Source: Zetaproteobacteria bacterium (GTDB taxonomy: Bacteria; Bdellovibrionota_B; Oligoflexia; Oligoflexales; Bog-1112). From it: 36,567 nt of DNA. The first letter of the stretch is position 1, and each line of letters opens with the position of its first letter. The stretch is from assembly GCA_028817975.1 (NCBI GenBank), contig JAPPOJ010000160.1, positions 1-36,567 on the forward strand. Direction: 5' to 3'. Positions 17,389 through 25,774 of the stretch are shown piece after piece. The notes below the pieces were generated by a model. It saw nothing but the letters and a program-made list of their open reading frames with translations, did not search any database and was not told the DNA's origin. A program made the position numbers and the translations under genes.

Positions 17389-19002
17389 TTGGTTGTGGGT
17401 TTTGAGTTTTCTTATGAGTTCGTCCTAGCCGTTTTGTCTTTTGGGATGCTTATTTCTGCGTGTATCGAAGTAGGTAGTAACGATGCTGCGAACCTTGTAA
17501 ATGCTGTATTTGGGGCTAGAATTTTAAAGCGAAATCGAGCTGTTCTACTTGCGGGTATTTTTGTGGTTTTTGGAGCTTCTTTTGCTAGCCCTGTGATGAA
17601 TACAGTGCGCAAAGGACTCTTTGATCCAGAGGAGTTATCGGTTGCAGGTGCCATGGCTGTTTTTTTAACCACATACTTAGTGAATACCGTTCTTTTGTAT
17701 GGTTATTCAGGATATGGCTTGCCGATTTCTACGACAGCCACGCTCATTTTTTCTTTGGCAGGTGCTGCTGTGGGGGTGTCTGGCGGCTTAGATATTTTGC
17801 ATATGGCAACTATGTACAAGGTGATCGGGGCTATTTTTATTTCTGTTGTCATGAGTGGAGTGGCTGCTTTTTTGGCTCAACGTATTTTTAGAGGGGCTAT
17901 GGGTAAAAATGTTCAGGATCATGGTCTTGTGCTCCTTCATGGCCCTTGGATCTCTGGCCTCATTCTTGTCTCACTTTCGTGGTTCATGATTGTAAAAGGA
18001 ATGAAAGCGATTCCTCTTGTTAAAGAGTTGCGTGGCCAACTGTTTGACATGTTTGGTGTGGGAGGTTTCCTCATATTGTTATGGGCCTCATTTGCTTTTG
18101 TGATCTATATGGTCCTTTTAACTTTAGGCAAACGTGCAAGTTCCCACTTATTTCACTTTACGGCAGTGTTAGGAATGATTTGTATGGCCTTTGCTTTTGG
18201 CCAAAATGACTTGGCAAATTGTGCTTCTCCAGGGTTAGCGATTTGGATGCTTTTTTCGCAGGGGTTAGAAGGAAGTCACATGGACATTCCTGTGTGGACC
18301 TTGGTAGCTTGTGGCATTTTGTTATTTTTAGGTATGAATACGAAAAGAGCACAAAGGGTGACTCGTGCAGAAATTAATACGGCTTCGCAGCATTCGAAGG
18401 TGAAACTGTATGCTCCACAGTGGTGTATCCGGCTGGCAGAAATTCTTCTGTATAGAAAAGCAAGAGGCAGCCTTTCGCAGGCAAAGCAAACGCGTTTGCA
18501 AACTCCTAAACAGGAACGTGATGAAGAAGGAAAGAAAGTACATTACGATACTTTACGTGCTTCAGTTATTTTGGCTGTAAGTGCGAGTGTTATTGCTTTG
18601 GCTTCGGGTTTGGGTCTTCCCGTTTCAACGACTTATGTTTGTTTTGCTTCGGTTATTGCCACGGGGTGGGGAGACCGTGTTTTTGACCGTGGCCGCGCAG
18701 AGCTTAAGGTGGGCCGTGCTTTGTGGGTGCTGACGAGCTGGTTTATGGGTGCTGCTATTGCGACTGCAGCTTCTGCCGTCGTAGCGTGTATCCTTTTCCA
18801 ATGGAAGTGGTTTGGTTTACTCGTTGGACTTGCACTTAATTTATGGTTACGTCTCTATTTTAAAAAGAATGGAGACGCTCATGAGGCTCAATACCATTCT
18901 AAGAAAAAGAGGGTACGTAAGTATAGGCAACAGCTGGCTGCTACGGGATATCCCAGAGAAAGTGAAGTGTCCCCTCCTGCGCTCCTTGCGGATGGATCTT
19001 AG
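17389..19002 (+). CDS. Inorganic phosphate transporter, Pit family
   Basis: PiT signatures 'GSNDAANLVNAVFGARIL' and 'FGQNDLANCASPGLAIW'; 'GYGLPISTTATL' and 'GLGLPVSTTYV'; polytopic. Start codon TTG, uncertain. Confidence 0.88.
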   Translation: MVVGFEFSYEFVLAVLSFGMLISACIEVGSNDAANLVNAVFGARILKRNRAVLLAGIFVVFGASFASPVMNTVRKGLFDPEELSVAGAMAVFLTTYLVNTVLLYGYSGYGLPISTTATLIFSLAGAAVGVSGGLDILHMATMYKVIGAIFISVVMSGVAAFLAQRIFRGAMGKNVQDHGLVLLHGPWISGLILVSLSWFMIVKGMKAIPLVKELRGQLFDMFGVGGFLILLWASFAFVIYMVLLTLGKRASSHLFHFTAVLGMICMAFAFGQNDLANCASPGLAIWMLFSQGLEGSHMDIPVWTLVACGILLFLGMNTKRAQRVTRAEINTASQHSKVKLYAPQWCIRLAEILLYRKARGSLSQAKQTRLQTPKQERDEEGKKVHYDTLRASVILAVSASVIALASGLGLPVSTTYVCFASVIATGWGDRVFDRGRAELKVGRALWVLTSWFMGAAIATAASAVVACILFQWKWFGLLVGLALNLWLRLYFKKNGDAHEAQYHSKKKRVRKYRQQLAATGYPRESEVSPPALLADGS

Positions 19003-19014
19003 GAGTTACACATT

Positions 19015-19224
19015 TTAAAAACAGCGCAGCACGCTGTTAATTTTGACGATCCGTGTGCCGCCGGTCTTGTGGCAACGGATAAGTGCTTGTTTATAAGCGA
19101 TGCTCTCTTTTTTATTAACGGGTTTTGAACTAGCTGCTTCTGAGCGATATTGCTGCGTATTTTGACAACTCGTTGTTAGGGTTAAGCCCAACAATACAAG
19201 ATATCCGGCGATTGCATGTTTCAT
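19015..19224 (-). CDS. Small putative lipoprotein (69 aa)
   Basis: 'MKHAIAGYLVLLGLTLTTSCQN': signal-peptide-like N-terminus with a possible lipobox; short downstream domain ending 'GGTRIVKINSVLRCF'. Follows motA on the same strand. Confidence 0.5.
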   Translation of the reverse strand: MKHAIAGYLVLLGLTLTTSCQNTQQYRSEAASSKPVNKKESIAYKQALIRCHKTGGTRIVKINSVLRCF

Positions 19225-19254
19225 GAAAACACCCTCCTTTTATATAATATGTGG

Positions 19255-20001
19255 TTATTCAGCATCTTTTTCTCCTAGGAATGAACCTAGCTTAGCGCGG
19301 ATGACTTTAGGGTTTTCTCCTCCTAACAAGCCTTTGACCCCTTCACGAATGATATCTACGTTAATACATTCTTGTTTTGAGGTGAATTTTAATTTTCCCC
19401 CAATAGGCATGGAAAAAAGGTTAGCGAAGAGAGAACCGTATAACGTTGTAATCAGTGCAACCGCTAGACCAGGGCCGATTGCATTGGGGTCACTTAAGTT
19501 GGCCATGATAACGACCAGCCCGATAACGGTACCGATCATACCGAAAGCGGGAAGTCCATCACTTAATTCATCGTAGACAGAGTGGCCATAGCCATGACGT
19601 AGTTTCAGGTTTGCTTTTTCGAGTAAAAGAATATTATCTATGATTTCAGGGTCATAACCGTCTACCATGCACCGAATAGCCTTGTTTAAGAAAGGGTTAG
19701 AGGCTACATGTTTTTCTAGACTTAGCACAGAACCTTTACGTGCAATATTGGCACATTCCACAATCTCTTCGACGAGCTCCGTGCTGTCTTGAGCTTTACC
19801 GGTAAATGCGAGTAATCCGGCTTTCAAGCCTGATAAGAAAACAGGTAGAGTAAATCGGATCATAACTGCTGAGAGCGCGCCACCCACGACAATCACTAAG
19901 CTCGCTAAGTCCCAGTAGAGGCCCAAACCGCCTGTTGTAAGCATAATACCTAGAATCACAATACAGCCAGCTGCTAATCCACCTACGCTTGCGATGTCCA
20001 T
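19255..20001 (-). CDS. motA: Flagellar stator protein MotA (PomA-like short form)
   Basis: 'MDIASVGGLAAGCIVILGIMLTTGGLGLYWDLASLVIVVGGALSAVMIRFTL', 'ARKGSVLSLE' with R and E eight residues apart, 'LPAFGMIGTVIGLV', 'GSLFANLFSMPIGGKL'. Confidence 0.93.
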   Translation of the reverse strand: MDIASVGGLAAGCIVILGIMLTTGGLGLYWDLASLVIVVGGALSAVMIRFTLPVFLSGLKAGLLAFTGKAQDSTELVEEIVECANIARKGSVLSLEKHVASNPFLNKAIRCMVDGYDPEIIDNILLLEKANLKLRHGYGHSVYDELSDGLPAFGMIGTVIGLVVIMANLSDPNAIGPGLAVALITTLYGSLFANLFSMPIGGKLKFTSKQECINVDIIREGVKGLLGGENPKVIRAKLGSFLGEKDAE

Positions 20002-20034
20002 ACCAGGGTGCTCCCTATTCGTTCTTTGCTGAGG

Positions 20035-20334
20035 TCACTCTTTTTTGGCTCCACATATCTCATATGAGCGTATTTTTCTGGGGAAGCCTTTCACGTCAAA
20101 CTTGAGGCTGCTATACGTGATGGGTTTCTGGTAGTCTCTCTCGGCATCTTGGAGCTTCATCTCAAGGAAACATTTTTGCTTATTCAGTTTGTGGTTGCGC
20201 ACACAAATGGCGACGTACCCTTTAGAAGCAATGTCAGGGTTTTCAAAGTCGGGTTCTAGAAACCACTCGCACTTTTGGTGGTGATAGAGGTCACACCCCG
20301 ACCCTAGAAGGAGCAGCAGGATGAGCCGAGCCAT
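20035..20334 (-). CDS. Cys-rich putative lipoprotein between motB and motA
   Basis: Start set at ATG 20334: 'MARLILLLLLGSGC' lipobox; further Cys residues in the mature part; ends shortly before motA. Confidence 0.6.
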   Translation of the reverse strand: MARLILLLLLGSGCDLYHHQKCEWFLEPDFENPDIASKGYVAICVRNHKLNKQKCFLEMKLQDAERDYQKPITYSSLKFDVKGFPRKIRSYEICGAKKE

Positions 20335-20383
20335 GGGCAGGTAAACTTTTTGACGATGAGTTGCTTTCAAAACCTGCGAGCCC

Positions 20384-21205
20384 TTATTCCTCTTGAGGTA
20401 AGTCGTCATACTTCACCATAATTTCCACTCTTCTATTCCCATCTCGGCCTTGTTGAGTTTCGTTGGAAAAGATGGGCTTGGTGTCGGCGTACCCTCCTGC
20501 TGAAATGCGCTGAGGAGGAAAGTCGTAGTAATCAATAAAGTATCTCGCCATAAAGGAAGCTCGTAGAGCCGAAAGCTCCCAGTTGGAAAAATCTCCATTG
20601 CTGGGGATGTTGTCTGTGTGCCCTGCAATATGAATCTTTCTTTCTGTGTTGATCAATGTTTCCACAAGGGGTGCTAATTCACGAATGGCTTTCCTTTTCA
20701 GCCGGTAAGCTCCTGGTTGATAGAAGACGGAGCTCATCAGTCGAATGGAGAGAAAGTCACCACTTTTAATCACTGTAATGGGACTGGTGGTGGTTGCTTT
20801 ACTGCCATCGGAGCCGGTATCCATCTTTTTACGCACTGAGTCGACAACATTGCGTACGGTGTCAAAGTCCTTGTTAATGATATTCAAAGCGTATTCGGTA
20901 CGGTTATACTTTTTTACAATGGGCTTGTGGTCTGCATCCCCTCGCCAGAACTTGAAGATATCTTTGCCTTTTACACTGGGCCCATATTTGGAAACTAGTG
21001 GAATGTCGTCTGGGACTTCCATAAAGGCCTCACGTATTGAGGAAGCTACCCCTAAGAATGCTTTTGTTTCCCCTTCGGGTTTGAGTCCATAAAGAACCAC
21101 GAAGGTCGCAAAGAGCAGTGTCATGAGATCGGCGTAACTTACAATCCACCCGGCACCGCTATTTTCTTCTTCATCATCATCCACGCTCAACCCTCCGAGA
21201 CTCAC
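20384..21205 (-). CDS. motB: Flagellar stator protein MotB (OmpA/MotB C-terminal domain)
   Basis: 'GWIVSYADLMTLLFATFVVLYG' with the conserved Asp; OmpA-like 'IHIAGHTDNIPSNGDFSNWELSALRA', 'RISAGGYADTKP', 'GRDGNRRVEIMV'. Confidence 0.93.
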   Translation of the reverse strand: MSLGGLSVDDDEEENSGAGWIVSYADLMTLLFATFVVLYGLKPEGETKAFLGVASSIREAFMEVPDDIPLVSKYGPSVKGKDIFKFWRGDADHKPIVKKYNRTEYALNIINKDFDTVRNVVDSVRKKMDTGSDGSKATTTSPITVIKSGDFLSIRLMSSVFYQPGAYRLKRKAIRELAPLVETLINTERKIHIAGHTDNIPSNGDFSNWELSALRASFMARYFIDYYDFPPQRISAGGYADTKPIFSNETQQGRDGNRRVEIMVKYDDLPQEE

Positions 21206-21269
21206 GCCTTCTTTTTCTCGGTGGATTGTTGGAGTGTCTTGATCAAGGCCTGGGGAGGATTTTTCCTAG

Positions 21270-22316
21270 CTATATGGACATAGAAGTACATGATTTTTTG
21301 ATGCATACATATGGCTTATGCAGCTTGAAGTGTGCCTCTAGGGTGCGTAGAGCGGGCATTTCACTTAATAAAAGTACCCCATTGGCGTGCAGTAGTCGGT
21401 TGACTCGTGTGAGAAGCCGTGAACCTATTTCGACTTCTTTCTTTTTAAGCAAGATGCAGTCAAAAAGTGAGTTAGGAGTATTGAGGAGGTCCGGGTCTTG
21501 GTGCCAGCAAAATTGGATGTGTTGTGTTAGTAAGGGGTCCATCTTGTAGTTTCCTGTATGGGAGCCGCGTGCGCGGACAGAATACTTTGCTAAAACGGAC
21601 GGAGGTACATAGTGGTTGAGGAGTTTTTGAGGGAACATTCCAGAAGGAGGTTGTTGATCTTTGTTGGTTTCGTGTCCGCTGGTGATGATCTGGTAACTCA
21701 CTTGCTGTGGCTGGTGATGGTTCCACTCTTCGATGAGGATAGCAATTGCATAGGCTTCGACAGGCAGGGCATTGCCGCTCAACCATAGTGTCATTGCTGT
21801 TCCCTGGTGTTTGGGCAACACTTCATGTTGGAGGGCATGCAAATAATGTGGCTGTTGAGTGTAAGACGGAGCGCTTTGACGTAATAGTTCCTGATGGACG
21901 GCCCTTGATTCCTCCCCTCCTTTGTCCTGATCGAGAATGGAGATGTAATCCACCCAACGGTGTATTCGCCGTCTTGCCAAACGTTTGCGTAGTGAAATTT
22001 CTAAATCAAACTTTTGTTCGGGGAGAATTTCAATCTGGTGCTTGCGATGCAAAAATTTGCGGAAGAATTCAAACTCTTCTGCAGGCAGAGGAGGGAGTGT
22101 TGTGCTTACCTTGTCACCGAGGAAGCAAATGTGTTGTTGAGCCTGAGAACGTGCCGCTGTGCGCAAGGAATAGGGTTTGGTTGGGCGAGAAAAAGGCACG
22201 ATAAATGTATCCTCGTGATGAGGTATGACCAAGAAGCCATTCCAAAAGCTCTTATTGACGACAACAGCTCGTCCGTCGGTTGGATGAGGGCTGAGCTTGA
22301 TGTGTTTGTTTTGCAC
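21270..22316 (-). CDS. CheR-family methyltransferase homologue, apparently catalytically degenerate
   Basis: CheR N-domain-like 'EFEFFRKFLHRKHQIEILPEQKFDLEISLRKRLARRRIHRWVDYISIL'. CheR C-domain order preserved: 'TLWLSGNALPVEAYAIAILIEEW' ... 'GMFPQKLLNHYVPPSVLAKYSVRARGSHTGNYKMDPLLTQHIQF' ... 'SLFDCILLKKKEVEIGSRLLTRVNRLLHANGVLLLSEM'. Confidence 0.7.
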   Translation of the reverse strand: MQNKHIKLSPHPTDGRAVVVNKSFWNGFLVIPHHEDTFIVPFSRPTKPYSLRTAARSQAQQHICFLGDKVSTTLPPLPAEEFEFFRKFLHRKHQIEILPEQKFDLEISLRKRLARRRIHRWVDYISILDQDKGGEESRAVHQELLRQSAPSYTQQPHYLHALQHEVLPKHQGTAMTLWLSGNALPVEAYAIAILIEEWNHHQPQQVSYQIITSGHETNKDQQPPSGMFPQKLLNHYVPPSVLAKYSVRARGSHTGNYKMDPLLTQHIQFCWHQDPDLLNTPNSLFDCILLKKKEVEIGSRLLTRVNRLLHANGVLLLSEMPALRTLEAHFKLHKPYVCIKKSCTSMSI

Positions 22317-22336
22317 GGCAAAGTGCGCATGAGTAT

Positions 22337-24382
22337 TTATTGAAAGGGGGCTGTGCTTGTATCGACTTCGTGTTTTTTTAAGTAGCGGATGAGGTCTTGT
22401 TCATCCCAGATCTGGCAGGTCTCAGATGCACGAGCTTTTTTGGCTTTGGATGACTGGCTCGATTTGTCTGAGATTAACAGCAGGTTTGTAGATTGGGTCA
22501 TACTGGAGCTGATGGTGGCACCTAAAGATTGCAAATACTTGGTCATAAGGTTGCGCGAACATGAGAATGTTCCGCTGATGACTAAAGTGAACTCGGTCAT
22601 GGGTGATATTGTTGAAAGTGTCTGAGCAGGTGGAATATATTTGGGTTTTATCAGGTTTTCCAGAGCTAAAAAATCATTGCGCTTTTGTTTTAGGGTGTTG
22701 AGTATGGTTTGTGCTCGCTTTGCTCCTACCGTCCGTCCTGGGGCAAGTTCCACTTGACTGAGTGCTTCTTGTTGGGTTGACGCTAAATGGAGAAACTTGT
22801 GGGTTCCTTGGTAGTGATGTTGGATGCCTACGGCGAGTTCTTTACCGAGCCCCGGAATGCCAAGTGCTGCGAGAAATAAAGCTGTAGAGCAGCCTTTCGA
22901 AGCTTGTATATTGGTCACAATTTTGTGAGCAATGGTCATCTGGTATCCTTCTAGGCGGGCAATCTGTTCCGACTCTAGTTGATATAGGTCACCCGTGCAA
23001 CGTACAAGCCCAGCGCGAATGAAGTGCTCAAGGCGCTGCTCCCCCAAATCGGCAATATCGAGTGTGCTACACCAATGGCGTAGTGTTTTGAGGAGTTGGT
23101 TGGGGCAGCTCGATGAATTAGGACAATAAAGCTGTAGAAAAGAGTTTCCTTCAGACTTGCGCCCCGTTTGCCCTTCTTCTTGAAAAAGAAGGTCTGTCTG
23201 ACAGCTGGGGCAACGCGTAGGAATTTGCGGAGGGCCAAATGTGGTGTGTAGATTCTCCTGGAGGTGGGGGATGATGTCTCCCGCACGTACGATTTTGACT
23301 TGAGAGCCTGGTTTGAGGTTCTTTTTGACCACGACTCCTGCATTGTGCAAGGATAGCCGTGATATTTTGGCGTTGCCAGGGGGCATATGGACGGGAGTGA
23401 GAATGCCAACTGGAATGACAAGCCCAGATCTAGAGGTATTCCATTCGATAGATTTAAGTTGTGTGGATGTAGCATAGGATTGCCACTTGAATGCAAGTCT
23501 GTATCTGGGATGGTGGCTGGTGGCGCCCATTTCGGTGTGGAGCTGAGTATGATTGATGGTCATGACGGCCCCGTCAATTTCGTATTCACGCTTGGGATTT
23601 TCTTTGAATGCTTGTGCTTCTTCAATAAAAGATTTGCATGCTTCAGGTGATTTTAGGAGGCGGCTGGGGGGTGGAGTGAATCCAGCTTCTGTGAGCCAGT
23701 TTACTTTGTCCTCTTCGGTCGCGATATTTAGCTCTTGGCTCAGCACATCGAAGCTGAAAAAATCAAAAAACCGTGCGAGGCTCGCATGGGATTTGCGGGT
23801 GAGCACTCCTGCGACGATGTTTCTCTCACTTGTAGGTGGATCAAGATTTAGGCGCTGCATTTCAGTGCTAAGTAGTTTGAATCCGTTCTTCGTGCAGTAA
23901 AGCTCACCTCTTATTTCTGTATAAGGCGCCTCCTGGAGCATGGGAAGTTTGAGGAGGTTTTTGCGTGCCAATACCCAGTGTAGTTTGCTCGTGACATCTT
24001 CGCCGGTTTTGCCGTCGCCCCGTGTTTTTGCGATTGTAAACGTTCCATAGCTATAGATCAGGCTCATAGAGTTACCGTCAATTTTGTATGCGCCCACAAC
24101 GGCGAGGTTTTTGCGCCATGCTTCCATTTCTTGCAGGTTATACACCTTTTTGAGACTCAGCATGGGGGTGGTGTGCTCGACTTTCTCAAGCCCAGAAGAT
24201 GGCTTGGAGCCTACCTGCTGCAAAATGGGGTGTTCCGGAGAGAGTGTCCGTAGCTGATCTTCAAGCTGGTCATAGTCTGCATCGGATAAAGTCGCGTTCC
24301 CGTGGGTGTATTGCTCTCTATGATAGATAATTTCTTGGACCAGGTAGTCGATTTGGTCGATGGAGGTTGATTTTGAATTCAA
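22337..24382 (-). CDS. ligA: NAD-dependent DNA ligase LigA (divergent)
   Basis: 'YKIDGNSMSLIY' (KxDG), 'TRGDGKTGEDVT', 'EIRGEL', 'AFKWQS', 'RAGDIIPHL', four-Cys zinc finger 'CPSC...CPNSSSCPNQ', HhH region, C-terminal BRCT-like domain. Confidence 0.88.
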   Translation of the reverse strand: MNSKSTSIDQIDYLVQEIIYHREQYTHGNATLSDADYDQLEDQLRTLSPEHPILQQVGSKPSSGLEKVEHTTPMLSLKKVYNLQEMEAWRKNLAVVGAYKIDGNSMSLIYSYGTFTIAKTRGDGKTGEDVTSKLHWVLARKNLLKLPMLQEAPYTEIRGELYCTKNGFKLLSTEMQRLNLDPPTSERNIVAGVLTRKSHASLARFFDFFSFDVLSQELNIATEEDKVNWLTEAGFTPPPSRLLKSPEACKSFIEEAQAFKENPKREYEIDGAVMTINHTQLHTEMGATSHHPRYRLAFKWQSYATSTQLKSIEWNTSRSGLVIPVGILTPVHMPPGNAKISRLSLHNAGVVVKKNLKPGSQVKIVRAGDIIPHLQENLHTTFGPPQIPTRCPSCQTDLLFQEEGQTGRKSEGNSFLQLYCPNSSSCPNQLLKTLRHWCSTLDIADLGEQRLEHFIRAGLVRCTGDLYQLESEQIARLEGYQMTIAHKIVTNIQASKGCSTALFLAALGIPGLGKELAVGIQHHYQGTHKFLHLASTQQEALSQVELAPGRTVGAKRAQTILNTLKQKRNDFLALENLIKPKYIPPAQTLSTISPMTEFTLVISGTFSCSRNLMTKYLQSLGATISSSMTQSTNLLLISDKSSQSSKAKKARASETCQIWDEQDLIRYLKKHEVDTSTAPFQ

Positions 24383-24541
24383 AGGAACGTTCTCCGATTT
24401 GTTGATGCTAAAACTTGGAATTACAATAAGAATATGCTACTTGTCAATGTCAGGAATACTACTTTAGTAAACTTAATACCACGAGAGCATAACAAAGTCC
24501 CTCCACAGAGTGTTTACATGGGGAATTGGGGAGAATTTAAG

Positions 24542-25765
24542 ATGGCATGGTTTTATCGGGGGAGGTCTGATGTGTGTGTTATGCGGATATATTTAAGTAT
24601 CCTCTCGCTAGCGTGGGTGCCGATGTTGGCTTGGAGTGTTGTATTTGGATGGGTAAGCCATGACCAGGCATCGGCAGCTTCTCATCAGGCTCAAGGTATG
24701 GCGGTAGGGCGTTTGCGGGTAGGGGTGGTGTTGCCTTTTACTGGATCGCAAGCAGATTACGGTCAGGAAGTCTATACGGGTATGCAGATTGCAATGACTC
24801 AAATACGTGCAAAGGACGCAGACATGGGGCATAAGATCGAGCTTGTAAAGGCAAATGATCGTTCTTCCGTGTCAGGTGTCGATCTTGCGGTGAGTGAATT
24901 GGATAAACGTCGTGTGCAGATATACGTTGGTTCCGTTACGGAAATCAACTCCCAACAGTTGGTTAAATTGGCGGCTGAAAAGCAGAAGCCTGTGATTGTC
25001 CCTGTGGCGACCACAGTGTCTCTCAAAGATGTTTATACGAACGCTTTTATGGCGAACTATCCGCGAGCGTGGCAAGGGCGACTGCTCGCGAAGTGGGTGT
25101 CTACATCTCGACCCCAGAGTCGTGTAGGGGTGATCTATGATGCTCAGTCTCCTTTTGCTTCCCGTCTTGTGGAACAATTTGTACAAGGCTTGGGAGTGTC
25201 GGCTGCTCAGTTGGTCTTCAAAGAAGATGTCCCCGTGAAAGAACGTAAGTATGGGGAGTTAGCGAGTCTTTTGGTAGAGCGTCAGGCTGGAGTGTTACTT
25301 TATCCGAGTGAAGATGTCGATGATGTGCGGCGTATGCTTGCGGAGATAGATAAGAAAAAAGCCTCTGTACAGCTGTTGGGGGTAGATGCTTGGGGAGAGC
25401 CAGCTTTTGCACAGAAAGTGGGGGGGCGAACTCAACAGATGTCCTACTTGCTACCCTTTTCCTATCGCAATGAAGCGGACCCTGAGGTGCGCTGGTTTAC
25501 CTCTGAGTTTGTGGCGCGTCTTAAAAGATATCCTAGTGCGATAGCATACTTGGGATACGACAGTATGATGATGGCGTATTCAGCCTTTAAGCAAGCAAAT
25601 TCCGAACGTAGTTCGGAATTAAAAAGGGTTTTGCACACTTTGAGGGAAGTCCCTGGTCTTTTGGGGGCTTTTACAGTGGGTGTGCGCAGCCCCTTTCCAG
25701 AGAAAGCTGCAATGGTGGTTTCTTTGGGACCTCGTGGAGTAAGTTGGAATAAAGTGACCCCCTAG
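24542..25765 (+). CDS. Periplasmic ligand-binding protein-like (Peripla_BP_6 / branched-chain amino acid-binding type)
   Basis: Start set at ATG 24542 with GGGGAG SD. Signal-like N-terminus; 'LRVGVVLPFTGSQADYGQEVYTGMQIAM', 'IYVGSVTEINSQQLVKLAAEKQKPVIVPVAT', 'AIAYLGYDSMMMAYSAF'. Confidence 0.78.
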   Translation: MAWFYRGRSDVCVMRIYLSILSLAWVPMLAWSVVFGWVSHDQASAASHQAQGMAVGRLRVGVVLPFTGSQADYGQEVYTGMQIAMTQIRAKDADMGHKIELVKANDRSSVSGVDLAVSELDKRRVQIYVGSVTEINSQQLVKLAAEKQKPVIVPVATTVSLKDVYTNAFMANYPRAWQGRLLAKWVSTSRPQSRVGVIYDAQSPFASRLVEQFVQGLGVSAAQLVFKEDVPVKERKYGELASLLVERQAGVLLYPSEDVDDVRRMLAEIDKKKASVQLLGVDAWGEPAFAQKVGGRTQQMSYLLPFSYRNEADPEVRWFTSEFVARLKRYPSAIAYLGYDSMMMAYSAFKQANSERSSELKRVLHTLREVPGLLGAFTVGVRSPFPEKAAMVVSLGPRGVSWNKVTP

Positions 25766-25774
25766 AACTTAGGA

